From Zingiber officinale (taxonomy: Eukaryota; Streptophyta; Magnoliopsida; Zingiberales; Zingiberaceae), in contig NC_055987.1 of assembly GCF_018446385.1 (NCBI RefSeq), positions 4,175,705 to 4,239,704 of the forward strand: a stretch of DNA of 64,000 bases. The letters are read 5' to 3'. The position numbers were made by a program, and so were the translations under genes. This document shows, piece after piece, positions 32,680 through 45,175 of this stretch (its first letter is position 1; each line of letters opens with the position of its first letter). The notes beneath the pieces were generated by a model. That model did no database searches. It had not been told where the DNA came from and was given only the letters and a program-made list of their open reading frames with translations.

Positions 32680-35600
32680 ATCTCAAACTCCTCCATTAAC
32701 TGCTTGAATTATCTAATCATAGAGATATTATTACCTATAAAAATTAAATCATCAACATAAAGACAGACTGGCAGAATATCTCCATGTGATTCTTCTTCAA
32801 GTATAAAGAATGCTTGCTCATAGGGGCACTTTGTGAAACCTTTCTTTATAATCAATTCTTGAATTCCAAGCTATAAGGGCTTGCTTGAGTCTGTAAAGAA
32901 CTTTCTTTAATTTGTATATTTTTTTTCTTTCCTTTTGATGATAAAACTAGGTGGTTGCTTAATATAAGCATCTTCTTCAAAATTTTTATTTAAAAAAGAA
33001 AAATTTATATCCATCTGATATATTTTCCATCTTCTTTGAGTTGTAAGAGAGATCGGTACTCTTACTGTTTCAAGCCGGGCTACTGGTACCTTTCAACTTC
33101 TCCTTTTGCATTTGTCTTTATTTTGAACACTCATTTGACTCCAATAGCTTTGTGTCATTGCGGAAATGAAGTGAGCTCTCATGTATTGTTTTTCTTTATA
33201 GTATGAATCTCTTCTTCCATTATTTTTTTCCACTTTGCATCCTTGGAGGCTTCTTCATAAGTTGTAGAATCATATCCTATAAATAGACACAAATTATTAA
33301 AAGCATAGTCAACATCAATCACTCAGCTGTAGTCATATATCTCATAGATGCTTTTCATCTTTTTCATGATTGGACTATTTGGATCATCACTTTCTGGTCG
33401 AGTATCAATTTGTTGGGTGATGATACTTCTTCACTCTCTCATTGCTTGTCTTTCTTCTCTTTATAATCTTCTTCAAATAAGGTTTGCTTCATGTCATCAT
33501 TATTATTGTTGTTCCAATTCAATGCTTGTTCTTCATCAAATTCCACATCTCTTGATATCGCGAGCTTTTGAGTTATGACATTGTACACTTTGTACCCACT
33601 AACATTCTCGCAATAGCCCAAGATAATACACTTCTGACTTTTATCTTCAAGTTTTATCCGCTTCTCTTATTGTACTTTTGCATATGCCACACTCCTAAAA
33701 ATATAAAGATGATCTACCTTTGGTTTGTGTAACCTCCAAGCCTCCTCTGAGGTGATGTCTCCAATTCTTTTAGTGGGAAACCCGTTCAATAAATATACAA
33801 CACATGCAACATCATCTCCCCAAAATTCTTTTGGGACATTTTTCTCTTTAAGCATACATCAAATCATATTTAAAATGATTCAATTTTTTCTTTTTGAAAA
33901 AACATTTTATTGTGGTGTTTGAGGCATTGTGAATTGATGAAGAATACTACTTTCTTTGTAAAAATTTTCAGACTCTAATGAGGTGTACTCATCTCCTCAA
34001 TCAGTTCGCAGATATTTTATCTGATATTCACTTTATTTTTCAAGTAAATTTTTAAATTGCTTATATTTGGTGAAAACTTCTTTCTTCTCTTTCAACAAAT
34101 ACACTCAACTTTTTCTACTATAATCATCAATGAAAGTCAAGAAATACTTGTTTCCTCTAAAAGAGATGGGTTTGATGGGTCCACAAGCATAGGAGTGCAC
34201 AAGTACCAGTTGTGAAGATGCTTGTCTCAGATTGTACTTTTTGAATGACTTCCCCTGTTGCTTTCCAACAACACATTTTCACATAGATGGTTGGAACTTT
34301 CAATCTTTGGAAATCCAAATACCATGTTGGTTTTTGAAAGTAGCTTTAATGTTTCAAAGTTTAGATGCCCATATCGAAGATGCCAAAGAGTGGAACTATC
34401 CATAGTGCTTGCCTTGAAGCAATTCTCTTCATTGATGCTTAACTTCAGTGGGAACATCTGTTCTTGGTCATTGTGACATGAGTAATAAGATTATTACTTT
34501 TATCACAAATACTAAGAGTCAAGTCCTTCATTTGTATATCATATTCTTTTTCCAATAATTGATCAATGCTCAAAAGATTATTTTTTTATATCAGGAACAT
34601 AATAAACATCTTAGATGCATACCTTCATTCCATTTTGCAATTCAAATATCATTTTTTTTCCTGTAATTGGCCTTTGTGATAGATCTTCGAAGGTGATATT
34701 GTCTATTGACCTCTCATCAAACTTTGTGAACAACTCCTTTCTCCCACACGTTGTTGATGCTCCTGTATCTAGGAACCATGTAATAGGCTGGACAAATTCT
34801 AACCCATCGCATGTCATCAACAATACTAGTCTTTCATTGTCCACCTCCTTATTGACAAGGTTCCCTTGTTCATCTCCATTGTTAATTAGTGTTATACCAA
34901 CATTCATTATAGTGACGACCATACTTCTTGCAAATATGACATTGATATTTGGTTTTATCATACCTCTATCTAGTGTTTCTACCTTGTCCACGACTTTGAC
35001 CTTGACTTCCACCATGACCTCTTCCATGTCCATGTCCTTCATTTCCATCATTCTGATTTTGAATGTGTCAATTGGAGTTAGAAGTACGATCACCTCTCCT
35101 CTCTATGTAGAATCTCTTCCTCGTTGAGGACCTCCACTAGATGATTCATTATGCTCGAATGATAGTTTGTCTTGGAGTGCTTGCTCCAAAGTTCTTCCTT
35201 CACTTTTCTTCAATATTCTTTGTTTATATGCTTGAAGGGATCACATAAGCTCTTCCACATCCATCACCTCCAAATCTTTTGATTCCTCGATCGCCACAAC
35301 TATGAAATTAAACTTTGAGACTAAAGACCTTTAAGATCTTTTCAATGACTCAAACATGTTTTAGCTCCTCACCATTTTTTCTCATTTGATGAACAATAGA
35401 GATAACTCGGGAGAAATAATTAGAAATTGTTTCTAAAGCCTTTTGTTGTAGGCAAATCTTCTTTACTTTATCTACTCCATCAGATGTTGTCTTCAATATC
35501 TCCCAAGCCTCTTGTGACATTGTTGCTAGAGCAATCAAATCCTTCTTTTCTCTTTTCTTCATCGTCTTAAGAGCTTGCTCATTCCCATTGCTTGTTTCGG

Positions 35601-35755
35601 CTATAGTATAGCCGATCTCCACAAGGTTCCATACATCAAGGGAACCTAACAGTCTCCATTTGTATACTCCACATTCTGTAGTTGTCTTTGGTTAACTACG
35701 ACACTTAGAGGGAACTCGTCAAAGCCATTGGTGTATATGGCTCTAATACCAGATT

Positions 35756-36174
35756 TGTTGGACTTTTGGTGGAACTAGGATGAAGAAACAAGAATGTAAG
35801 AGAGACTTTGTAACAAAGTATGAGGATGGGAGAAACACTGTATGAAGAAAAATGTTTACTACTTACTTTCATTATCATACAAGGTCCCTATTTATACACT
35901 TAGATTCATGCTTCTACATTTTTCTACAATTACACTACATCATTAAATACAAGACAATTATATTTTGTTCTTTTATATACTAATGATTCTTGTCATAAAA
36001 AGTTTCATTGAATTTAGTAGGATAATTGAACTTTGCTTAGTTGATGAAGAGTTACATGAAGTCAAATTGATTTTGATAACTTCCTTGTATGGTTGATGAA
36101 GTCAAGTTATTCTTGACATTGTTCTTGCATTTGAAGAAGTAAATTTATCTTTGGAATAAGTTTACATGCCAACA
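35756..36174 (-). repeat. 5' LTR of copia element 1
   Basis: A 419-bp LTR, TG..CA bounded, with inverted TGTTGG/CCAACA ends, directly followed on the minus strand by an initiator-Met PBS. Its partner is missing in this window. Confidence 0.8.
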
Positions 36175-37440
36175 ACGTCTACTTTATTTATCTCAATATC
36201 ACTAACAATATTCAAATGAATTATTATTTTCTTAGGTCTCCGACTCTTTTACATGCATCTACTTAATAAATTTAACTCAATCAAATGGAAATTCTATTAG
36301 TTGTCTTTAACTTATTCATATCATTTTTGTCATTTTATTGCGTATTGGAACTCACTCCATTTAATTGTTTTAGGATATAAATATTTTTTTATATTTATTG
36401 GTTTTGTTAACTCTTACACATTCATCTGGACGGTCTCATCTATCTTACACCAAACAAGTATTGACATGGAATGATCTTTCAGTCTTCCCCTCGCTGCAAG
36501 GATTAACTCTCATTAAATTAAACTGTAGAGGGGAGCTTAGGTTTTTTAGAATGATAAAACAAGTTGTTGTTGGAATTACTTAATATTGTTTAAAGTTCAG
36601 GAAGCATTTTGAATTAATTTCCAAATATAAAATGGTTCATTCGCCAACTCCTGCTCAATTAGGGAAGTTAAGCCACATCTACATCAGTATATCCTCACAG
36701 TTTGATCTGAAAAAACAGGGTGTCAAGAATAGCAAAGACAATATAATGTGAGAAATGAGATCTTTAATCTTATCTAGATTCTCTTTAAAACATAGCAACC
36801 AAGATGTACACATGCCGCGTCAAAGAGGAATTGCAATAGAGCACTTCGAATTCTGATCTAGGAAGCAATTATATCCCAACAAATTTTATTAAAAAAATAA
36901 TAGTGCTTGATTAAGATCTCAAACTCTTGCACGTCATAAATAATATATTACAGAACGATTGTGTTAATACAAAAAAGAGGGAAACAAAATTGGCGTTGAT
37001 ATCATTAAGGGAAAGCCAAATACTTCAGTGTAGATTTTTCAGGAACGAGAGCATGCACCTTAGCAATTAACATAGAAATTAACAGAGGCCACGGAGCTCA
37101 TTAGAGGCTGATTGCTTAATGATCATAAAAAAGACTTGGATCTTCTCTCAGATTTTCTTCAGGATGTTAAGACAAAGAGGAAAGAAACATGGGTTCTTTG
37201 AGTGCATCAGTGGTTAAAGCATTCAAAACTCCTAGGACGGAGACGAATACTCACATCCTTCCTCCTAATGGCGCCACATTTGTCCAGCTTTCTTAAAATA
37301 TATAACAAGTTTTTTAAATATAAAAAATGTAGTATGGGCAAATCTATCAACTGTGATACCAAACGTATAGCAATCAAATTTCAAACCTACAACCATATGA
37401 GAATATAATCTTCAGACAAAACTCGCCATTTTACACAATG
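36175..37440. other. Gene-free DNA between copia element 1 and the CASP-like exon
   Basis: AT-rich. The short open frames (36398-36583, 37202-37408) have no domain. If the CASP-like gene at 37504-37634 was ever whole, this stretch would be its first intron, but no second exon is visible here. Confidence 0.4.
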
Positions 37441-37503
37441 CAGCTCAACAATTATGCAATAACAACAAATCTGGAAAAGGAAGTGAAGAAATCGAGTCCG
37501 TAC

Positions 37504-37634
37504 CAGAAGGCGGTGTAGTTGGAGAACTCCAATGCAAATCCCATAACCTCAATGGAGGCCCCTGCAAAGACGCACTGCCCGATCCTCAGTAGCAGTCCAT
37601 TCCATGTTCCAGGGCTTCCAACCAGCACCTTCAT
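37504..37634 (-). pseudogene. CASP-like protein (CASPL5 type), first exon only
   Basis: On the minus strand ATG at 37634-37632 opens [20 protein letters not shown], continuing [19 protein letters not shown] and YTAFW, the N-terminus and first membrane helix of plant CASP-like family 5 proteins, four-helix plasma membrane proteins related to Casparian strip organisers. A donor CTG|GTACGG ends the exon at 37504. The family continues with YLIASMG.. in a second exon; none was found as far as 28656 on the minus strand. So this is either an orphan exon or a gene whose remaining exons were displaced by the copia insertion. The reading frame itself is clean. Family members have about 150-200 residues. 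Confidence 0.65.
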
Positions 37635-37636
37635 CA

Positions 37637-37690
37637 CCGCCGCTGCCGCTGCCGCCGCCGCCGCCGCCGCTGCCGCCGCCGCCGCCGCCT
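37637..37690. repeat. GCC trinucleotide repeat in the CASP-like 5'UTR
   Basis: An almost pure run of GCC triplets with a few GCT interruptions, directly upstream of the exon's ATG (GGC on the transcribed sense strand). Poly-alanine open frames on both strands across it are artefacts of the repeat. Confidence 0.85.
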
Positions 37691-37879
37691 CCTGCCAAGC
37701 AACCCTAGATCTCCTCACACCACACTCCTAGTGGATCTCAACCCTTCACGCATCTGTTCTCGCTTAAGTCTATTCACACCCTGAAATCTCTATCAATCAC
37801 TCTTGCCGTCTCGGGTTTGACACGGGCATTGATTGCCTCTGGCTCATATTGCTCTGCAGGGAAAGGGACGCATAAGTAG
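37691..37879. other. Probable 5' leader of the CASP-like exon and junction DNA
   Basis: Pyrimidine-rich on the plus strand, with CTAGATCTCCTCACACC and AACCCTTCACGCATCTG. No TATA box was confidently seen. Confidence 0.3.
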
Positions 37880-40399
37880 AAATCAAAAAAACAAAATTAG
37901 GATTTACTTTATTAGTAATGAAATGTTACACAATATTTATATAGTTAGTTTAAATAAAAAAAATAATCTACCTTTAATAGCTAATAAATAGAAAAATCTA
38001 ATAATAATAATAATATAATCTAACATTCTCTAGCATTGAGAGTTTATCCGACAAGAAACCAAAATGTGAAGAGGAATGTGTTTCGTTAATCTGTATATTA
38101 GAATGAACAAATGACAATGTGATGATGTCAATCTGAAGGTGATGACGAGTAATATGACAAACAATTTCAATATGTTTCGTTTGCTCATAAAAAACTAAAT
38201 TACATGTGATTTGAATAACACTTTGATTATCACAATATAACGGAGTAGGTTGATAAAAAGATATAGTCATATCCGCAAGCAACCAACACAATAAAACTAT
38301 CTCACAAGTAGTTGAGGTATTGACACGGTACTTGGCTTCTATGGAAGATCTAGAAATAACATCGTGTTTCTTACTCTTCCAAGAAATAAGGCAATCACTA
38401 AGAAAAAAGTAAAACTCAGTTGTAGATATACAATCCATAGAATCACCAACCCAATCAGTATCAGAGTATACATGTAACTCCAGAGATGAAGTAGAAGAAA
38501 ATAAAAGCTTTGAAATTGAGTACCCCGAAGATACCTGAGAATACGAAGAATAGCAGTCCAATAAATTGTAGTTGGTGTAGTGACAAATTGACTAATCACA
38601 TGAATAGCATATGCAATATTTTGACAAGTCGTGGTGAGATAAACCAATCTCCCAACAATAGTTCAGTACAAACTAGGATCAGGCAAAGGTAGGTCATCAG
38701 ATGGAGAATATTAAGCATTAGTCTCAATAGGAGTATCAACGACTCTATTATCAGTAAGACGTATACATTCAAATAGATCAGATATATATTTTGACTGGGA
38801 TAAAATAAAACCTTTTGACGAATAGGCACCCTTAATGACCAGAAAGTAACATACTAAACCCAAGTCTTTCATAGCAAAATAACGAGTCAACTCAGATTTC
38901 AAGGAAGCAATTCCATCATAACTATCACCAGTAATAATTATGTCATCAACATATAATGATAAAAGAATATGGCATGCACTCGTACATTTGACAAACAATG
39001 TTGGATCATGATTATTAGGATAAAAAACAAGCAAAGTAATCATTATAGAGAACTTCTCAAACCAAGCATGAGGTACTTATTTGAGACCATAAAGCATTTT
39101 ATTAAGCCTGTAAACTTCACTAGGTTGGTGTGAAACACCAGGAGGAGGTGTCATATAAACTTCTTCATGAAGATCGATAACCATTTAGAACTGCATTATT
39201 GACATCCATATGAGATATTCTCCATTGACAAACAAAAGCAACAACAATCAAAGTACGAACAGTCATCATTTTTGTAATAGGAGCAAATCTTTCTCATAAT
39301 CCATGTCATACTCTTACGAATAACCTTTAGCAATAAGACAATATTTCTTTGTATCATTCAATAGATCCATCATATTTAGTTTTGATCTTATATGTTCAAC
39401 GAGAACTAATGGTGTGTTTTCCTGGGGTCAACCGTACCAAATCTCATGTATGAGTCTAATGCAAAGTAGTTAGTTCAGCCATAACATTCTGTCAAAGTGG
39501 GTTACGAATAACTTCTTTATATGATACAGGCTCAGAAAGACAATGAACAGATGTAACAAATGAAGCAAAAAGAACGAAGATAATAAGAGTAAACAAAATC
39601 TGATAGTTTAGTATACTTACGAACATGAGTGGACTGGCGACGATGGAGAGAAAGATCATCTGCAACCTCAAGAGATAATTAGGTAGTGGTAGAAGGAGGA
39701 GCATGTGGAGTGGATATCTCAGGAAGCAAAGTATCAGATTCAGTTGAGCTATCAGTAGGGGCTATGGGTGAAGCTTTCTCAATGTCGGTATTGAAATGAT
39801 CAATGGAAAATAGATATGACTTTGTCATATTATGTAAACTAGCAGGAACAAAAAAGAATGAAATATGCTCAAAAAATATAATATGATAAAATACATATAA
39901 TTTTTTACTAATAGGATTAAAGTAACAATATCCTTTTTGACCAACATCATAACTCAAAAAGACACACAGAGCAGACGGAGGGGCTATTTTATTATGCTCA
40001 ACATGTGGACGAAGGACGAAGCAAGTACAATCAAAAACACACAAAGAGGAATAGGTAAGAGTATGCCCATATAATTTTTCAAAAGGTGATAAGCATAATT
40101 GTGTGAGGTTGAAATTCTATTAATCACGTGAATAGTAGTAAGAATTGCTTCCCTCAAAAGACACTAGAAACACTAGCAGACAATAAAAATGAACGGTATG
40201 CTTTAATAAGATGTCTATGTTTCCGTTCAGTCACACCATTCTGTTCAGGAGTATCGGTACACGAGGTTTGATAAATAGTACCATCATAAACAAGTAAACG
40301 TAAAAAATGATTCAAAGTGTATTCACCCTCTAAATCACAACGAAAGCACTTTATGATACTATAATGTTAAGTTTTCATAAGAGACACTACAAGAAAAAA

Positions 40400-40655
40400 G
40401 CTAATAGATAACGCTTTAAAAGCGTTGTCTATGTGGCTAAAAAAACGTTGTTAAAAGCACTCTTGTTAAAAGTCTGCTCAAAGACAACGCTTTAAAAGCG
40501 TTGTCGTTTGTAACAAAGACAACGTTTTTGCAACGCTTTAAAAGCATTGTGTATTTTTTGCAAAAACATCATTATTGCAACACTTTAAAAGCGTTGTTGT
40601 TTTTGGCAAAGACAACACTTGTGCAACGCTTTAAAAGCGTTATCTTTTTTTAAAA
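40400..40655. repeat. Left subterminal hairpin array of the CACTA
   Basis: About five units of GATAACGCTTTAAAAGCG..TTGTC type, among them AACGCTTTAAAAGCGTTGTC around 40413-40432 and 40486-40505, and CAACGCTTTAAAAGCGTTAT at 40623-40642. Each folds on itself. The array mirrors 44945-45175. Confidence 0.9.
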
Positions 40656-43600
40656 AAATTATAAAAAATCTATTTACAAAATTATTTTTTTATATTTACA
40701 AAACTATTAATTTTCTTTTACCATGTCTAGATTTGAATTTGACATATAAAATAGCATTAATTAGCTCGGCTAATGATTTCAAACTCGTACCAAACAATAG
40801 AATTCAACTACAAAGTATTAGTATTTACAGGAGAATTCAATTATACAGAAAGACTAAATATTTCTGTTTCAAAGTAGTTAGTGACATTCAAATTTAAAAC
40901 AAAAAAAACACAAAATAGCTAGCCGACCACGAAGACAACGATCTGCATGCTTACTTCTACTAGATATACTGATCAAAATGAATTGTCTGCTTGAGACTGG
41001 GACAAAACACCTACCACTGTGTATCTGTCACAGAAAAAATAATACCATCAGTATTATGCAAAAGAAATTTTCGATGGTATAGCTGAAAACAAAGGTTACA
41101 GTTCACACCATACAATAATTTTTAAGAGAAAAAGAATTAAGCATAAAATAACGGGGAATAGAGCAAACGAAAAGTACATGTGCTACTTTGTTCCCGCCAT
41201 GGAAATATGGCAAAAAGAATAGCATAATTGGAGATGCTAGGGAAACCACTATAAGACCTAAATACATAATTGGAGATGCAGTGCAAAAAGAATAACATAT
41301 ATTTCATTTGAGTACTTACACCTGAACTAAAGTCGAAATCAGCATATGTTCTGATTTCTTTGGTTTGTAGAACTTGTAGCTTTATCAAACACAATTAGAC
41401 TTGAAGTTTTCTAGTAGCAAATGCAGTTTTTTGGTGTACTAAACTATACATATAAAATATGGCTTCGATTCTAGAGTGCAAAGAAAGGATTTAAAAATTC
41501 AACATGTCAACATGAAGGTAGCAAAAAACTATTTTTGAACCAGTAAACAGGGTATTTTCTACAAGATATTGAACCCGACTCTTGGATATTACCTGCCCTT
41601 TGATCGAGCATCTAGAAATTGATGAGTTCTGTCAATCTTATTTTGTTTGACCTAAAAAGGTACGACAATCCCAAATTCATATTCCTAAACTCTTATTTGG
41701 CCTAGGCAGCGCTCTTTTCCAATCACTCTCTTAGTCATCCTCCCTCCCTTCACATGTTGGCAACTTCTCTGTATGTTGAGTAACGTTCCTCACTGTATAT
41801 CTACATTCTTCATTGTCACTGAGTGAAGGTTCCAGGCAATCTTATAAAATCTGACAAAGGCTGATTTTTGTTGCAAAAGGGCTTTTAGTGGCAAATGGCA
41901 AAAGTAGGCTTGATTTTTGTCTATAATATGCTGGACATTTTGAGTTCATATCAGCTCATAAACTACTTAGTGGTCGTTTTGAATTCTAATGGTCAAGTTT
42001 CTTGCTGGTAAGAATCCAGAAAAGCCGTTTATGTGCTTTACAAACTCATCTGATGTTTTTGGGCCATCAAGAAGTTTTTGTGGAGAACTCCTTTATGCTA
42101 ATTTTGAACTAAAAAGGATTAAGAAGTGCTTCATCGCATATCAGGAAATTAATGTGTGTGTGTGTGTTTTTTTTTTTTTTTGACCTAAATGACCTATTGT
42201 GTCATAATAAAAGAAAAGTACAATATCAAATGCCAAAATAATACAATTCTAAGTTCTAACAAACCCATATATATTCAGAAATAGGCTGTCAAAACATTAG
42301 TGAATCTCATAATATTAGAAAGACAAGTAGTGAAAAGATAATTAGAAAGACAAGTAGTGAATCTCATAACATTTCTTTAACTTTGAGAGTGTAGGAAAAA
42401 ACTAACAAGGGTAGATTGCATCTCATAAGATGTACAAAGCATTGGAAGGGAAAGACAAGCATAGCTGAAAATGAATTTCAAAGAAGCAAGAAGTTGCTTC
42501 TTGCTAAAGATAATGAACTTACATAAACTTTAACTAAAACAAGGTAATGAACTTACATAAACTTGAATGCAGCTACTCATAAATATGATCTTGTATACAT
42601 TCTACCAACTCCGATCGTACCTCATCAATTTCTTCTCGAGAATACTCTACTTCTGTAAACTGTGAACATTAATGAAAAAAAATCAACATTGACTTTGCAA
42701 ATTTTAAATAATTTATTTCAAATAATTTGAGACATAAGCAAGAAAACATTTCTATAGATCGTAGTGAATCTCTCTTGATAATTTCAACTTCTTTAACAAT
42801 TTGTCTCATAAATCGCATCACATAATAATCACATTATTTGACATCTTGTTGTCGAGGAGTCTATGGTAATTAGAGACAAATTATTAATGATAAACATATA
42901 CATTAAAATATATGTTATATATAATTACACATACCTTTACTACTTCTCACGTAGCCTTTTTTCTACCTTTCCTTCTCTTGTTTGAATTAAACAATCTTAA
43001 GGCCCTTCATACGTTAATGATTTTTTATATATGAGTTTTGTCCATTCTTGTAACAACTAAATAACTAACAATGAGCTAACACCTTCAAAATAGTTGTAAA
43101 TAATATACAAAATATTAACACAAAGACAAGTTTAAAAACAACAGATAACAAAGGAAAGGCACCGCGTGAATATTATTGGTTTAGTCAAATTTACCCAATA
43201 AATTCAGTGTTTAAATTTGAAATCGACTTGTAAAAAAATCAAAATCAGCTGTACATTTATTTGAGGATAGTTGTGTTATTTTACTGAGAGGATTGATGAG
43301 ATAAAATGTCCTTGTTATATAAAATAAAAAATGAAAGAGGGAAATGAAGGAAGGGTGAAAAAATGTTTTTAATTTTTTTCCTTTTTTTTTTAAAAAAAAA
43401 CTCTAATGCATGTAGTTTCATCAGAAACAAAAGGTACATGAGGAGGAAAGAAAAGAGACATCTAGAAAGAACAAAAAATATTCAAGTCTAGAACAGAGAA
43501 TAGCAGTGTTGGAGGTTTTGAAAATCTTTACACTGGAAAAAATTATATACACAAGCTGGGCAACCTACTAGGCACAGAGTGGATTTAGTGTGAGATCATA

Positions 43601-44519
43601 GCTGGTGAGACACAAGAGTAATCAGCTAATTTCAAACCAGAAAAAACTAGCTAAATGAGCTTCTAGAGTGTGTCACAAACCTACAACAACAACAAAAAAA
43701 AGGCCCTGCTACTTAAATGATTTCGCCCATGTTGGAAGCGCTAACTTGCCATAATTGAAGGAAAAGAGGCTAAAAGAAAAGTTCATTAATCAGTGAGTTG
43801 GGTTTGTTCAGTGGGGAGGAAAAGAAACTAAAGGTGATTGAGCAGATTCCAAGTCAAGCCACAATGATACTGAAGTTTCTTTTTCTATAACAGGTCATAT
43901 GCGGATCCATGCCAATTTCTATAAATCTATCATGTTACTCGGCTATACCTAGGACAATATTTTCCCTTTCTTCTTTGGATCTGTGGTTTAAGTAGGTAGC
44001 GAATTATTCAGTATGAAATGTCTAAGGAGAATGGAAATACATTCTTTGGAATCACACCTCCAAAAGTTCAACAAAGAATGATTTGCTTCTTTTTTGAAAG
44101 GAGTTTTTTCTTAAAAAAAAAAGGCAGAAATCTAGAACGTGTTATGGTTTAAAGAGAAGAAAAGGACGCACGTTGCCACCATTTCCACTTGCCTCCTCAT
44201 CTTTTAGAATGATGGTATGGACCAGAGTGCTCGATCTGATGCTGCAATGAAAGTAGAAGAGTAGTTTTACATCATTCTCCAAGACATTCACGAATCTCAA
44301 AATTTCACAAAAGGTCTCAAATTCTCACAAGGAAGCTACCGAAAGCATAACCACAAAAATCACAAGGAAGCTACCGAAAGCATAACCACAAAAATCACAA
44401 GGAAGCTACCGAAAGCATAACCACAAGGAAGCTACTGAAAGCATAACAACTTAAAAGGTACTAGGACAAGGAATCATTGGGGTTATAGTAGCATACCAGA
44501 AGACACTAGTGGCGACGGG
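40656..44519. other. CACTA interior without recognisable genes
   Basis: AT-rich, with short open frames only (for example 40619-40897, 41989-42183). A GT microsatellite lies at 42151-42167. No captured host exon could be identified by eye, although the mixed composition would allow one. Confidence 0.5.
44315..44445. repeat. 35-bp tandem repeat in the CACTA
   Basis: CACAAGGAAGCTACCGAAAG then CATAACCACAAAAAT recurs about three times with a shortened fourth unit (CACAAGGAAGCTACTGAAAG). Confidence 0.85.
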
Positions 44520-44792
44520 TCGCCTCAGCGTCGGGGACGAAGGAAGCGAAGAGATGGGTTGATCTGCCGTGATCGATCGCCTCAGCGTCGGGATATACCG
44601 CTTGACGAAGGTGGGATCAAAGAGATTGGGCAGTGTGAAGGAAGCGTGAATGAGGCGATGGAGGCGAAGAGATTAGGGCATTTGCTATTTGACGAAGAGG
44701 TGAAGGAATTCAGAGGAGAGGAGTTCGCCGGAGAGGGGTTTACTGGAGAGGAGTTGGAAGGAGAGGGCGTGAGAGGAGTTGGATGGAGAGGG

Positions 44793-44875
44793 TGTGAGAG
44801 GGGTTCGGGAAGATAGGCATGAGATGAGGAGTTGTGAGAGGGGTTCGGGAAGATAGGCATGAGATGAGGAGTTGT
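44793..44875. repeat. 40-bp tandem duplication in the CACTA leader
   Basis: TGTGAGAGGGGTTCGGGAAG followed by ATAGGCATGAGATGAGGAGT occurs at 44793 and again, without a difference, at 44833. The identity suggests a recent duplication. Confidence 0.9.
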
Positions 44876-44944
44876 GAGAGTGAAACCTAAGGGTACTTGA
44901 TCCAACGGTTTGTATTATCTCAGATTTAGATGAGAGCTTAACAA

Positions 44945-45175
44945 TAGACAACGCTTTTTAAAAACCGTTATCGTAGACACTAAAAAAATACTAATAGACA
45001 ACACTTTTCAAAAAGCGTTGTGTTTGACCCATAAAAATCACTAATAGACAACGATTTTTAAAAAAACGTTGTCTATTAGTAAGAAAATAAAGAAATAGAC
45101 AACGCTTTTCACTAAAAGCGTTGTTAAAAAGAAAAAGACAACGCTTTTAAAAAAAAGCGTTGTCTTTTAAGTGTT
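44945..45175. repeat. Right subterminal hairpin array of the CACTA
   Basis: Five to six palindromic units such as GACAACGCTTTTTAAAAACC, CAACGATTTTTAAAAAAACG and GACAACGCTTTTAAAAAAAA with inverted GCGTTGTC halves. Same word family as the left array; presumed TnpA-type binding sites. Confidence 0.9.

Larger units (their letters stand above)
28656..36174 (-). mobile_element. Ty1/copia element 1, broken, with a hAT inside
   Basis: Minus-strand copia fossil. 5' LTR 35756-36174 (TGTTGGCATG..TCCAACA on the minus strand), PBS TGGTATTAGAGCC just inside (complement of 35751-35739), gag about 35000-35700 (EAWEILKTTSDGVDKVKK), protease about 34610-34800 (FLDTGASTT), GAG-pre-integrase 34227-34457 (LWHLRYGHLN), integrase about 33600-34220 (MLKEKNVPKEFWGDDVACVV), reverse transcriptase about 32690-33340 and 28662-29043 (NPIYYKRTMGWLRYLTCTRP). 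The 3' LTR was not found; the left end is truncated near 28656. Many breaks. The hAT at 29052-32679 entered the RT region later. Old. Confidence 0.85.

Noticed and set aside
36398-36720. Possible LRR-like words (DLSVFPSLQGLTLIKL, GKLSHIYI)
   Set aside because: Two short hydrophobic matches in different frames; no alignment with the NLR was found.
37452-37731. Poly-alanine proteins on both strands
   Set aside because: Produced by the GCC repeat; the true frame starts at the ATG on 37634-37632, after the repeat.
40400-40655. CRISPR-like regularly spaced repeats
   Set aside because: Palindromic, unevenly spaced and paired with a mirrored array at the other end of a CACTA element in plant nuclear DNA.
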